Of a stretch of DNA of 64,000 bases, positions 24,464 through 36,029 are shown in pieces. The DNA is from Muscardinus avellanarius (lineage: Eukaryota > Chordata > Mammalia > Rodentia > Gliridae). The notes beneath the pieces were generated by a model, which was not told where the DNA came from, ran no database searches, and saw only the letters and a program-made list of their open reading frames with translations. The DNA lies in the NCBI GenBank assembly GCA_963383645.1, contig OY726566.1, positions 92,378,029-92,442,028 on the forward strand, read 5' to 3'. Each line of letters starts with the position of its first letter. Position 1 is the first letter of the stretch. The translations under genes and the position numbers were made by a program.

Positions 24464-25400
24464 TCTGTTTAGTTATTTTTATAGGTAGAAGGTGGTAGAT
24501 GGTAGATAGAAAACATTCTTAACTACCAGATAAAAGCTCTATATTCAGCTGGGGGAGAGGGTCTACTTTTTCCCTTAGCAGAGACCTTTAAGAAGAGAAC
24601 AGTGATCCTTTCCCCTGGGGTTTGAAATGGCCCAGAAGAGGTAGGCAAGGCCGAGGCTGCCTCTAGCTCCTCTGTGTCCCCCAACCCCTCTCCCCAGCCA
24701 TCCTCGCACTCACTCGGCTCTCAGTGGGGCTTCCCCTGGGTTCTACTGGCTCTCCTAGCCTGACTCAGTTAAGTGCTACAGCGAAACAAACACTCATGCT
24801 CACGGGAAATTAAAGAGTGCAGGGTAATAACGTACTCATTCTTATTTGCCAAATAAAGGTAAAAAATTCAAAAGGAACAACAATATAGCCTCCTGTTTTT
24901 CTTCCTGTTTCCCACTTTCAGAGAAAGTGAAAGGGTAGCCCTAGCACAGAGGGCACGTCTCTGCAGCTGCAGTGACCAGAGAAGGCTTCTCAGATGATCT
25001 GTCACTACAGATAGAACATAGAAAACGGAGAGCAGGGCTGGGAGGGCCAGAGGCACAGGCAAGATTCAGAGGGAACCAGCCCAGCTCCAGAGGACCAGGA
25101 TGGAGCTAAGGCTTGTAGGAAGGAAAGGTGGATACTTAGGATTTAGTTTACCAAGAACAAGAGAATAAGCAGGGCTCCAAATGGGCACCAGGTGGACGTG
25201 CTTCCTGCTGTCAGTGACAACAGTGTGGGCGCCTGGCAACTGCTTTTACATAGAAGAATGGCACTGAGCAAGGTTAAGGTGGCAGCCTTGGTACAAAGGC
25301 TCCAACGGAGGAGAGCTGGGGGGAGCGGATTAGAAACCCAGAGAGGGCGGGAATAGGAAACACAGGGAACCACAACAAGACAGGGGAAGAGGAAGAGAGA
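24464..25400. other. CHCHD3 last-intron DNA, nothing recognised
   Basis: Unique sequence. The open frames at 24868-25062 and 25143-25373 (-) lack domains. Confidence 0.5.
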
Positions 25401-25419
25401 AGGTGGGACTCGAGGTGAT

Positions 25420-25800
25420 GGCCATGTGGGAGTTCAGCAGGAAGGGAGGTCGTGGGAGGCGCCAGTTTGGGAATGAGAAGGGTGACTTATGATTTGAGAC
25501 ATCCCACATGGAAACGCTTGGAAGTAAGCTATCAGTGTGCGGAGGGAGGTCAAAGGTGTCTCTAGAGAGAAAGATTTAAGGTCAAAGATAAAGGAGATTG
25601 AAAAATGGGCAGAACAGAGAGCAGAAGGACAAACGAAAGAGGATGTCGGGTCACAGAAGCAAAGACTGGAGAGATTATCCCAAGTGTCCAGTACTATAAA
25701 TTTCCAGGTATTCTATGTCCAGAGGACACCAGAAAAGAACAGACGGAAAGGCAGGCAAACTCGCTACAGAGAAGTAGAAAGGAAAGACAATGATTCAGAC
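25420..25800 (-). mobile_element. Possible antisense L2 fragment
   Basis: The run tgatttgagacatcccacat with its purine-rich surroundings resembles the antisense of the L2 reverse-transcriptase region. It is very diverged, so confidence is low. Confidence 0.4.
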
Positions 25801-26141
25801 AGGAAGTAAGTTAGAAAAGCTGGGTGTGTCTGCACAAAACAGGGAGGTCAAAGCAGAGGGCCGTCCCGTGGAACCAACCTCAGGACGCGTGGCTTTTCTC
25901 AGTCTGAGCATCCCAGGAACTCTGTTTTTGTTGCAAAAAGAAAACGAGCAATTGTCACACCAGAGTCTGACGCGCACTGCCGGGCAGAGCCACACTTCAC
26001 AGCCGCTCACCCGTCCCTGCTCATCCCTATGACCGTCTCTCCAGTTACACAGTTGGGCACTCTATACATCCCAATCTGTAGGCAACCTCACCCCAATGCT
26101 ACTAAATGCACAATCAAGCCAGTATTAAAGAGGGCTATTTT

Positions 26142-26351
26142 AGCCAGGCATGGTGGCCCATGCTTGTAATACCAGTACTTGGGAGGCTGAGACGGGAGAA
26201 TTGCAGATTCGAGGACAGCCTCAGCTACTTAGTGAGACTCTCCGCAACTTAGTGAGACCTTATTTCAAAATAAAGAAAGAAAGAAAAAAAAAAAAGGGCT
26301 AGGGGTGTAGCTCGGAGGTAGAATGCCCCTGGGTTCCATTCCCAGTACTGC

Positions 26352-26394
<43 letters not shown>
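26142..26394 (+). mobile_element. B1/7SL-ID composite SINE, 42-nt A-tail
   Basis: Near-consensus copy: ggcatggtggcccatgcttg, a body with two cttagtgagac repeats, ggggtgtagctcggaggtag, then 42 uninterrupted A at 26353-26394. A short TSD (gctatt) flanks it. The long pure tail suggests a young insertion. Confidence 0.95.
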
Positions 26395-26398
<4 letters not shown>

Positions 26399-27094
26399 TT
26401 CTGAAGATCGCCTGTGAGTGATGCCACTGGTCATTTTGCACTCTGGGGATTATGAGATTTGGGTAAGGGCTAACTGAGCGATCCACACCATTCTTGAACA
26501 CATCAATGGGAACTTTCAGCTGGTATCTGCCTTATCAAAACTGTTATGGTGTGCCACGCCCTACAATTTCTGTTTTACATTGTAAGGATTGCCATGTGAC
26601 AATATGCCTCTTTTGAAATATTTTAAAATAATCTGCAGTCACTGCAACATAAAGCGACAGTTACAGGGGTTTTAGAAAGCCCAGGGATTGTTTCTCTGCA
26701 AATCTAATCAAATACAGATGAGTAATTTTTCAGACATATCATGTAATGCTAACAACATTAGACTCTTCTGGAAAGAGACAAGATGGGCCTGGATTGGAGA
26801 CTAGAAGGCCAGCGTAACATAAAGGCACTACTGGAATATACTGTACCAGTATTGGGAATGGCCTAGGAAGATTTGAGAAACAAGCTCTGATTATTAATAC
26901 AGATATTTCAAAAATGGGGTCACAGAAGATGAAGCTCAGAGTTGTAAGAGGGAAGGGCAAGTCAGGACTTGGTCATGGCCAGGAGTCAGACAGCTGTTAT
27001 AATGCAAAGTACCCTCACTAAAAGTAATTAGCAAGTGGAAAGGGGAGGGGAGCCAGGACTTCCTCATTCTAAAGATAGGCTTACAGAATGACTG

Positions 27095-27440
27095 ATATCT
27101 AGTTAAGAGGATGGGAGGAGGGAACTGACCTTCCTGAAAGGAGAAACCTGGGTGTAAACTAAGAGGCGGGAAAATCAAGGGGATGGACTTTACCTATGCC
27201 ACAGAATTACATAGGGGAGCAAGATGGAGGAAGTCGTGTCTATAAAAGCTGTTCTGTGTTTTGTAGTTTGGTGACTTCGTTCAGGCCACCCACCCCCTCA
27301 TGCTGTCCCTGGGTAGTATGAGGCTGTAACTGTCTTCTGTATTTTTATCTCTTTAATAAACTCATCTAAATCTCCAGCAAGAGTCCTGACCAGTGTTCAT
27401 TGCCCTGAGTTGGGACAAGAGCCTGCAGTTACGGGGAACA
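27095..27440 (+). mobile_element. Possible LTR fragment of an endogenous retroelement
   Basis: Shows a promoter/poly(A) arrangement typical of an LTR: a TATA-like ctataaaagctg at 27240 and, about 110 bp on, tttaataaactcatct at 27352. No internal gene or matching partner LTR is visible. Family not assigned; it might also be unrelated unique sequence. Confidence 0.4.
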
Positions 27441-27526
27441 ACCTCTGGGAGCCTGATCAGGGTCCCTGGGGACAGCTCCTCCAAATGGAAACACTTATTC
27501 CCAAACCATAACATATACGTGAACAG

Positions 27527-27750
27527 CCAAGCGTAGCGGTGCACACCTATAATCTCAGTACTTGGGAGGCTGAGACAGGAAGATCGCAGGTTCATGGCCA
27601 GCCTCAGCAACTTAGCAAGGTCTTTAGCAACTTAATGAGACTGTGCTTCAAAATAAAAATTAGAAAAATAGGGCCAGGGCTATGGCTCAGAAGCAGAAGG
27701 TCCCTAGGGCTCTACCTTCAGTACCACCAAACAAAAACAACAAGGAAAGA
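27527..27750 (+). mobile_element. B1/7SL-ID composite SINE
   Basis: Head agcggtgcacacctataatc, full body, tail gggctatggctcagaagcag, ending cagtaccacc and a mixed A/C tail. Confidence 0.9.
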
Positions 27751-30110
27751 CACATGAACAAATACAGAACTTGTAACTCCTCTAACCATTCACAACACAC
27801 CCTGCTACATGTATTAAAATCCTAATCCTCAAACATAGCTCCATGGTTCAGTGGATTCTCCTGGGACTTCTTAGAGACACAGGAGGCCACAGGAAAGCCC
27901 CAGGGCTGGTCTATAAGCCTGCTGTCAAACCATGTTCAACTGCAACCAAAGGGTGGCAGAGGTGGTAGAAAACTACCTTGCTGCTGATGGGGACATTAAC
28001 AAATACAATGTCAAGTTGAATTTTAAAAAAGATAAATGCATGGATATAAAATTCTATGTTATTACTATATCACAGCTATGCAATAAAACCTGCTTAAATC
28101 CAGACTGCAGGGCCTTCTGCAGGAGGATCTCAGGCCTGGAAGGGTCTGCGTTCCACCTTACAGGTTCTCTTCCCAATATCTGTATCGGTTCTGTAAGGAG
28201 ATGCTGTTGGGCTGAATTTCAACACTGCATAAATTTAACACTGCATAAATTAACATAGGAAATTCCCCGAAGGATGAGGGAAAAGCTTTGCAAGTTATAA
28301 AAAATTGCTTCCTTCATTTAAGGAACTGGTAACACTTAATCTTAATGTAGAGAAAGAAATTCCTTGCTTCTGCTCATCATTCACATATTTGGGGCTACAG
28401 AAATTCCTTTTGTAAACCGCTGGGTAAATTACCAAAAGGAGAGAACGGCTCTGGCAGCCACACTACTCTTTCGCCACATCTCTTTCCAGCCACCGAGGAA
28501 CGTCCTTGGCTCATACTGTCCAACGACAACAGTACCCCCGGAGGCCTGAGATTGTGCGTCACTTCCCCTTATTAAAACGATCTCGACCACTTTCCTCAAA
28601 TACTTTTGTTACGTAGCCATCTTGTCAACTAATTTCTGAATTACGGCGCTCTTGCCAGTTATTGGCTGTCTCAATATACTTAAGAGGAATCATGGCGACC
28701 CTGGGCTGTGAAGCAATCTTTACAAAGGGAAGAACTACAGAGATACTAGGGTGCTTGTCTGTGCATGAGCTTACCCCCATCTCCCAAGACTTAGACCCAG
28801 TCAAGCTGGGAAGAGATGCGGGAAGAGTCGCGCAACTGCAGGGGAAACACAGTGGGGGCGTGTCCTGGGTCACACATAGACTCAGTCCCTGAACTGCCAC
28901 TAAAGCAGGATAAGAAAAGTGGCTGGGGTGGGGGAGGTACGGGAGAAGGCAGCTGAGATGAGGAAGACAGGACGAGATGATGTTAGTGAGACGGGGAGGA
29001 AAAGTTGTCCGTGCCCTCAATTTCCCAGCAGCACAGAGCCAGCGTTGCCTACGCGCCACACATGGCGCCTCCTGACCTGGAAATCTCATCAGCCCCTTAT
29101 TTTGATTTCAGTGTCTGAGTAGTCCCCCAGCCAGGGCTGCTCTTTGTTCCTCCTGCTTTGGAGGAAACATAAGTAAACTTTCCTCTGTCTGTATCTTGTT
29201 TTATATCTTCTATGACAAATGCTCTGTGTAATATTCAAATTAAGTTACAAGTAATTAACTGTTTATACAACTCGCCGCAATAACAGACAAAACACTAACA
29301 TATTGCAGTTCTAACTCTTGAAGGATGAGCATTGGGAAAGAAATACCTATTAAGAAAAATGAAAATCTATTACCGTGGTAATATTTCTTCCATTAAATTC
29401 AGATTAAAAAAAGAGAAAATGTCATGAAGCAAACTATGACTCTCGGAAAGTGGTTTAGGAAAGGATTTCTATGATGGAAGGCTGGGGTAACCCGTTTAAA
29501 GTTTGGAATCTTGTTTGCTTTGATGTGTCTCAAATTCGAAGGGCCGTCCCACAGAAGGGTGGGAATCCATTATGAAGCACCCGCGTGTCGCACTGTGTAC
29601 GCGGCCCAGCTGGGACATTAATAAATGCCATTAGGTGAAGATAATAAAGAAGGCACAATAAAAACATGCTCCCTCAGGTCTTCCCACAAAGTGAACCCTG
29701 ATTTATCTTTGTGCTAGCTAAAGTGGGTGCTGTGTGCACCAGCCCCCCAAGCCGCCGTGCAGAGCAGAGTGCCTGGGACCGGGGCTGTCACGACTGTCAG
29801 CTAGCCGGGGGATCATGCCAGCTTGGCTCAGAGCCCTTGCTTCCCTCCCACCTGGGACACAAGCAGTGGCTCCTCACTCAGACACCCAGTTTCAGTGCAC
29901 GCAAGAGAAGGGAGAAGAGGACTTCCTTCCGAGGGTCCCTACTCTCCACACCATCTTCCCATTCATTCCTGAGGCTAAGCATGGATTCTAGAGTTGGCCT
30001 GATTAGACCAAGAGGGTAATGACAGCTCATGGTCTCTGAAGGAGGGAAAATAGAGACCCAGTGAGACCTCTTGAAAGGCTGAAGACCTTCAGTGCAGCCT
30101 CGAAGAATGG
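27751..30110. other. CHCHD3 last-intron unique DNA
   Basis: Mostly unique. A 15-bp near-tandem repeat (acactgcataaatt) is at 28223-28253. Open frames at 28625-29122 and 29711-30019 overlap on both strands and have no domain. An AT-rich, repeat-free block at 29560-29690 is noted as a finding. Confidence 0.45.
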
Positions 30111-30119
30111 GCTCTAGAG

Positions 30120-30275
30120 GTATGCTTCTTGGACTGTGCTTACCAAGTCTCCTGAGAATCTGGTGAACATTCAGGGCCCGGGCTTCACCTCTGACCATCC
30201 CCTGGGAAGAGGCTGGGCTTGTGCACTTTAAAAAAACTCCCCAGGTGATTGTGGGACCCACATTCCTGGTCTGAT
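30120..30275 (+). mobile_element. MER5A-like hAT DNA transposon
   Basis: Reads cctgagaatctggtgaacat, a gggcccgggctt-type centre and actccccaggtgattgtggg, in MER5A order. Confidence 0.7.
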
Positions 30276-30279
30276 GACA

Positions 30280-30430
30280 GGAAAAGGCCCTGGGTTTGGA
30301 GGCCAGACTGGGCTATGGGGTCTGGGCTCTGCTGTATCTGTGGGTCACTTACATTCTCTGGGTATGAACTGTGCAGGGGAAAGATGAAGCTGGGTGACTG
30401 TGATCGCTAAGTCCTTCTAACTCCAACAGC
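30280..30430 (+). mobile_element. MIR SINE fragment
   Basis: Diverged MIR: ctgggctctgctgtatctgt, tgggtcacttacattctctg, gtgcaggggaaagatgaagc. Confidence 0.5.
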
Positions 30431-30440
30431 ATTCTCTCTC

Positions 30441-30447
30441 TTCTCTT

Positions 30448-30496
<49 letters not shown>
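30441..30496. repeat. (CT)n microsatellite
   Basis: TC/CT run of about 50 bp at the tail end of the next reverse SINE. Confidence 0.97.
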
Positions 30497-30498
<2 letters not shown>

Positions 30499-30499
<1 letters not shown>

Positions 30500-30697
30500 A
30501 TAACTGGGGTTGGAACCCAGGGGCATTCTACCTCTGAGCTACACCCCCAGCCCTATTTTTTATTCTTTATTTTGAAGCAGGCTCTCACTGAATTGCAGAG
30601 GGACTCACTGAGTAGCTGAGGCTGTACACAAACCGGCATCCTCCTGTCTCAGCCTCCCAAATGCTGAGATTACAAGAGTGTGCCACCGCGCCCAGCC
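30499..30697 (-). mobile_element. B1/7SL-ID composite SINE
   Basis: Reverse copy close to consensus, aacccaggggcattctacct to gtgtgccaccgcgcccagcc. Confidence 0.92.
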
Positions 30698-30969
30698 AGC
30701 CTTCTCTTCTAAAACATCTCCGTGTTATACAGAGTTCATTTGAAAGCATTTCATAAAATATACCCTGATATGGCATTAGGTCTTTCTTTCAAGAACATCA
30801 GTTTCTAGGAGATAGTTACTACTATGTTTTCGGCTCCTCTTCATACTCAAAATAATAATGGAAATATTTGAACCCAATACAAATCCCAGTTATAGGAGAG
30901 AAAACAATGCACTGCCCTTCAGAAAGCTGACAAAAATTCTGCCAGGGCAAAGTCATATATATATATATT

Positions 30970-31155
30970 TGGTGGTACTGGGGTTCCTGGAAACCCTTCT
31001 ACCTCTGGGCAACACTCCCAGACCCATTTTTATACTTTTTTTTATTTGGAAACAGGGTCTCTTAAGCCAGCGTGGCTGGCTTCAAACCTGCACGATCCTC
31101 CTGTCTCCGCCTCCCAAGCACGGGGATTACAAGCGTGCGCCACCACGCCCAGCTT
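30970..31155 (-). mobile_element. SINE, alternative-tail short subfamily, with TSD
   Basis: Reverse copy: ggtactggggttcctggaaa, aacactcccagaccc, shortened middle ctcttaagccagcgtggctg. It sits in an AT repeat; matching tcatatatatatat runs flank it (30953 and 31156). Confidence 0.92.
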
Positions 31156-31171
31156 TCATATATATATATTT

Positions 31172-33530
31172 TGAAGGCTAATATCCTTAGACTATGGATG
31201 CCATTTGTCTCTTAGAAACAAGAGAACTGAAGAGAACTGGGTGTGCTGTCCTTGGGATGGAGTAACGTATTGAGATCCAGCCTCACTTAGCAAGGTCTTA
31301 ATCCCGTATGTCTTTCTGTAGCCAGGTCTTTCTGATCTCCCTCAAGAGTTCAGCAGAGAGCGCAGGTCCAAGGGGGCAGGGGCGCCTCACTTATTAGCCC
31401 CACATTTCCCAGACAAGTGCAGCCATTCTTCCAGGGTGACAGCAAAATCTATGAGGCACAGGTATGAAAAGAGGAGGTCTCAAAAGTAGAGGTGCTGCTT
31501 ACGGTGAATAGGCCATGCTCCTGAGCGTGGCCACAGACACGCGTGCGGATCCCCCACCCCCTGCTCTCATTTATGAATACAGAGCCAGTTCTAGAATAAC
31601 AGAGCTGGAACACGGACCACCTGACTTCAAACCCTCAACTCATTTTGTTAGAAACTGAAGTTCAGGTCACTGTGATTTGATTAGGCTGGAAGTAAGCAAT
31701 AGCATTTCCCAATAACCCCATCTTTTGATGAACACAGATTGTTCCTAAGAATCCAGCCAGTTTTGGTATCTTTCTGTCAGTAGCAGAAGGACTGGAAAAA
31801 GGCTGAAAGGCTTAGAATCCCTTCCCCCAAGCAGGTCCATTCTGCAAGTAAGTGCCAAGGCTTTGACACAGGGGGCAGGAGCCATGCAGATCTGGAAGCC
31901 AGTTCTTACTATAGCTTGCTCCACCTTTTATAATAAAATGTTAGCTCGTTTCAGTCCACTAGCAGGCTAAGACTATTAGCTTTCCATTGCCCCCCCTTTC
32001 CAGTGTTTCATGGAAGGAGGGCGCAGAGATAGTGAAAGGGAAGCAGGTTTTAATGGTAAGACAAGATAACTCAATCCTGGGGAGCTTAAGAGGGTTATGG
32101 GGCTAAGCAGATATAAGAAATAAAAGATACAGAAGTCAGTCTGTGTCGGTGAATGTGGTTCATTTTTAAATGCCATATCTTATGTAGCCAGCCAGTAGCG
32201 TTATGTCTTACAAATAATAATTTACTATCTCGTTATCCTTATAAAAAACACATAACTTAATATACTAGAAAAAAACCAGCCTAAATGTCTCATGTCAACC
32301 CAGGAGGAATTGTTTAAGGATCACTGAAGACTGATGTGAATACGTTGGGTGAATGAGAAGAGAGGAGGAGCACGGCTAAGGCACATCCGGACATCTTCCT
32401 ACCAGCAAGATCGATTAGTCTCTAGGACAGCGCCCAGGGGAGCCGGTGAAAGCCCAATCTTGCGAAGCATTTGAAAGTGGAGCGGATTTGGCCGCTGGAA
32501 TTATCCCATGGGGGAAGCCTTGCCTATGTCGGAAATGGACAACAGGATCTAATGGGCTGTTGCCGTGTCTCCATGTCCAGCCTGCTCTCTGGAGCTCACA
32601 GGAAGCATAGGAAGGGGAGCGGGCGCATCGGGGGCTGGGGCAACCGGCAGTGAGGACCACACATACCACCGAAGTCTCTTCAACAAAGGGGCCGAGGTGG
32701 GGCCACCAAGTCAGACTAACTTCACCAGGAGCACAAAGACAACCTGGAGGTAATTATGAAACAGTGGCTCAAGCTTGCTCATGCCATCTCGTGTGACCTT
32801 TTGGTGGGGCAGGCGAGCTGCCTACCGCCCCCCTCCACCCCCAGGCTCTACCATCTCACGTCATCTGTGACCTGCGGGCTCCATAACTCCTTCACTAGGG
32901 CTGCAGAGCTCCTTTCTCTTGCTGCCTTATTTCTGTATTAGTGGAGGATGGACATCCATTCACACTCTTAACCTGCATAAAAAGCAAACACCACTTATTT
33001 TGACTTTTTTTTGCGCCAAGGTATATCTTCATCTAGTTGTTAAATTTACCATCATGACTTCTCTAGGGTTCAACACTTTCAACTGTCAAATGGTAAAGAT
33101 AAAACCACCTCTATTTACATCTCAAGCTGTCATAAAGAACAAGAAATAGAATGGCTGTGAGATGACCTTGAAGTCTTAAGTCCTGCAGAAACATAAGGTG
33201 GTGGTGTTTCTTGGTTCTTGTCTTGTTCAGTGCTGTCCAGCTTAGGATAAAGGTTTTGTGGACTTGTATCTTTTCAATATTAGCTTGTGCCACACATCCC
33301 CTAACAACAGAATATATAAGAACTGTGAAAAAAAAAAAAACAGGCACTTCTAACACACTAGCTGCAAATAACACTAAATTATATGGCAGACACAGGAGTA
33401 AAGGGGGAGGAAGGAGGGCCTCTTTTGGAATCGCTAGTAAGAATTGAATGTTTTTTTTGGCTCACCTGTTTAGTTTCAGCATGAAATAATACAAACGAGG
33501 GAAAAAGGGGAAGAAAAAGAAGATGTATTG
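31172..33530. other. CHCHD3 last-intron unique DNA
   Basis: Unique sequence. An A-run at 33328-33341 follows no recognisable transcript copy. No gene or clear repeat seen. Confidence 0.5.
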
Positions 33531-33539
33531 AAAACTTTG

Positions 33540-33700
33540 TATAAATGTGATCACCGCAACGTTATCCCAATTCACAGATGAGGAAAATCAAGGTTTGAGG
33601 TTACAGAGCTAATCAAAGGCGGGGTACTAATACAAACTCAGGTCTGCCAGATTCTTACTCTCTCTTGTTATCATGTGGCATATTTGACTCTGTCACCCAG
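33540..33700 (-). mobile_element. MIR SINE
   Basis: Reverse MIR core: ttcacagatgaggaaaatca, gttacagagctaatcaaagg. Confidence 0.7.
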
Positions 33701-34786
33701 TAATTTTGTTTTATTATAGAAATATGTCCCACTGATCTCCTGGAGCTATTCAACACAACTGAGGCAGGCAGAATAGAGTTAAATTCCAAATGCCCTTGCA
33801 GTCACCCCTTTGGTAATTTATAAATCACACTGTGGAAATAGGCATGTGTGTTAGACGTTGGTGTTGAGATGTGCACTTTGTCACCGCCATCCTTTCTACT
33901 GACTACTCAGCCCCACCTCAACAAGGCACCATTAACACGTTAGGAAAATCCACGCGTCAACCTACAAGCCCCAAGTGCTTCAGGTAGCGTTCATATTGAA
34001 GGTTGGGGCTTGTTAAGAGCATATCAGAAGCTGTTTTTGACAAATAAAATGTACTAACTTAACATTAGCAACATTACCTCTACCACAGACCTTTAAAGAA
34101 AGACTCCCTGGCACAAACTAAGAGTTATACAAGTGCTGTTACAAGCAAGAAACAGACAAAAGCCAGAAGCCACCAGGCTTTTAAAGACAACGCAGGCTTT
34201 TAATCTTGATTATATTTTTTCCACTAGTGTTACTGTTATTTTCCAGCTATCTAGACAATACCAACCCTCCCACCAGATATTTATGGAGTGCTAGAAATTT
34301 ACACTAAGTGGTATTATTATAACTACAGCAAATTGGACTGCAGAAAGGCATGCTGTGTAGCTCAAACACTAGATTGAGTTGGGTTAGAAGGTCAACTCTA
34401 GGGAATTTGTCAGCAGAAAGCACCAAGGTTTCCGACAGTCTCTGTCTCTCAGAACCACCTCCATCCAACTGTTAAAGCAGTTAAATGATAGGCAATTATG
34501 TGACCTGTCGGAATTGTTAATTTGCTTTAGGGTTATCATTAGCTTTCTAAAGTACATAAATTAGAGAAAATACATGTCCTGTGAACATCGTATTATTCTG
34601 AGCTGAAAGGTCAAGGGAAGCATGCAGCTATGGGATATGAAAGCGGGGAAATTCTTTCCTGCATCCTGTCTACTGCAGTCTCCCTTTCTCTGCCACAGAG
34701 GACTCTCCCAACTGGTCAACGGACTGACTAGTGACTGATGGTGGGTTTCTGTCTTCTCTTTTCCTCTCTTCTCTCCTCCTCCGTTC

Positions 34787-35150
34787 CTCTGGGCATTCTA
34801 CCGCAGAGCTACAACCTTATCTCTCTCTCTCTCTCTCTTTTTTTTTTTGTGGTGCTGGGGCTGGAATCCAGGGTCTTTCTACCTCCAGGCTACACTCCCA
34901 GACCTATTTTATACTTTATTTGGAAACAGGGTCTCACTAAGTTGCTGAGAGCCTAAGTAGCTGAGGCTGGCTTCGAACCTGTGCAATCCTCGTCTCAGCC
35001 TCCCAAGCGCGGGGATTACAAGCGTGCACCACCATGTCCGGCTATTTTTTATATTTTGAAACAGGGTCTCATGTAACTGCTGAGGCTGGCCTGAAGTCTG
35101 CAATCCTCCTGCCTCAGCCTCCCACGTGCCGGCGCGCACCATGGTGTCGG
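34787..35150 (-). mobile_element. B1/7SL-ID composite SINE, split by another SINE
   Basis: The tail part (gggcattctaccgcagagct) is at 34787-34820. The body and head (ttgaaacagggtctcatgta to cctcccacgtgccggcgc) resume at 35044-35150. The interval holds a (TC)n run and an inserted SINE. Confidence 0.85.
34839..35043 (-). mobile_element. SINE, alternative-tail subfamily, nested
   Basis: Complete reverse copy (tggtgctggggctggaatcc, ctacactcccagacct, gcgtgcaccaccatgtccgg) sitting inside the older SINE at 34787-35150. Confidence 0.9.
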
Positions 35151-35553
35151 TTTTCTTTTTCCTTTTTTTAAAAAAACAAGGCTCTCGGCAAGGCTCTATA
35201 TTGCTTCTGGTCCTTTAATTTATGCCCTTCCTTCCTGCTGGCCTTGAATCGTGGTCTAGCAGTGTGAGGCAATGACCTTGAGGATATAATTATTAAAATA
35301 CAAAAGGTGTAGGGCAAATGAAAAAAAGGTATCATTTTTTAAGAGGATCTTTTTTTCTGCCCGTAAATGAGTTCAACATGGGAAGAATCTGGGCTCTTCC
35401 AAGAATGACCTGTATGGAAGTCACGCCCTGAGCAGGTCACAGCAGTAATTCTCCACGAGGAGGATATGTGTTTATAAAGCTTCTTCACCCACACAGAGCC
35501 CTTAGCCCTGCCCAGGCGCGGGCCCTTCTACTCTCCCCGGCTTGCGCACCCAC

Positions 35554-35689
35554 CTGTTTGGCGTGGTTGACGCAGTGCATGTACTCGCTGGCCAGGGCGG
35601 AGCAGCTGAGGGTCTGCTGGGTGTTCTGGCGGTAGCACTGCAGGATCTTGGCCTGCAGATCAGCGCAGACTGGATGGTACTCATACCGC
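35554..35689 (-). CDS. CHCHD3: CHCHD3 (MIC19) penultimate coding exon, CHCH domain
   Basis: Internal exon of CHCHD3/MIC19, a MICOS subunit of the mitochondrial intermembrane space that helps hold crista junctions and links MICOS to the outer membrane. It is 136 bp: the last base of a split Lys codon plus 45 codons, starting RYEYHPVCADLQAKILQC and ending CVNHAKQ. Both CX9C motifs are intact (VC-9-QC and SC-9-HC), so the whole twin-CX9C fold oxidised by the MIA40 pathway lies in this one exon. The acceptor reads ttctgcttccag/GCGG and the donor AAACAG/gtgggt on the minus strand; entry phase is 2 and exit phase 0. From memory of the human protein there are about six substitutions, none in a cysteine. 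The paralogue CHCHD6 is much less similar here. The open frame runs past both splice sites, but those extensions are intron. Confidence 0.96.
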
Positions 35690-35804
35690 CTGGAAGCAGA
35701 AACATGGAGCATTGAGACAAATGGTTTTCATTCAGAAGAAAGGCCAAGGCTAAAGAACATTTAAAACACTAAATGAGACAGAATGTTATAAATCTAGAAA
35801 AATG

Positions 35805-35987
35805 CCCTTTTTTTGTGGTGCTGGGGATTGAATTCAGGGGCATTCTACTTCCGAGCTACACCCCCAGTCTGATTTTTTTATTCTTTATTTTGAAGACCCT
35901 AAGTAGCTGAGGCTGGCTGCGAACCTGGGTCCTCCTGTCTCACCCTCCTAAGTACTGAGATTATAAGCATACGCCACCACACCCAGC
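35805..35987 (-). mobile_element. B1/7SL-ID composite SINE with TSD near CHCH exon
   Basis: Reverse copy with an internal deletion in the body. A 12-bp TSD with one mismatch (tctagaaaaatg / tctataaaaatg) is at 35793-35804 and 35988-35999. It ends 116 bp upstream of the CHCH exon acceptor. Confidence 0.92.
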
Positions 35988-36029
35988 TCTATAAAAATGT
36001 TTAATAGTAGTAATCGTTTTCATTGTTTT

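Larger units (their letters stand above)
23813..35553 (-). other. CHCHD3: CHCHD3 last intron (11.7 kb)
   Basis: The intron between the CHCH-domain exon and the terminal exon has a GT donor at its high-coordinate end and an AG acceptor at its low-coordinate end. It holds SINEs near 24.3, 26.2, 27.6, 30.6, 31.0 and 34.8-35.1 kb, a MER5A-like fragment, MIR pieces and an LTR-like segment, all listed separately. No other exon was recognised. Confidence 0.9.

Noticed and set aside
26280..26345. tRNA gene suggested by ggggtgtagctcggaggtag
   Set aside because: This is the tRNA-Ala-derived ID-like part of the SINE, without a full cloverleaf; the same holds for all other copies.
28625..29122. 154-codon minus frame and overlapping plus frames
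   Set aside because: Lies in the last CHCHD3 intron, conflicting strands, no domain; chance frames.
35485..35747. Two minus-strand open frames of about 75-80 codons as a complete small gene
   Set aside because: Only the 136-bp core between the splice sites is CHCHD3. The Met start and the Arg-rich end lie in intron.
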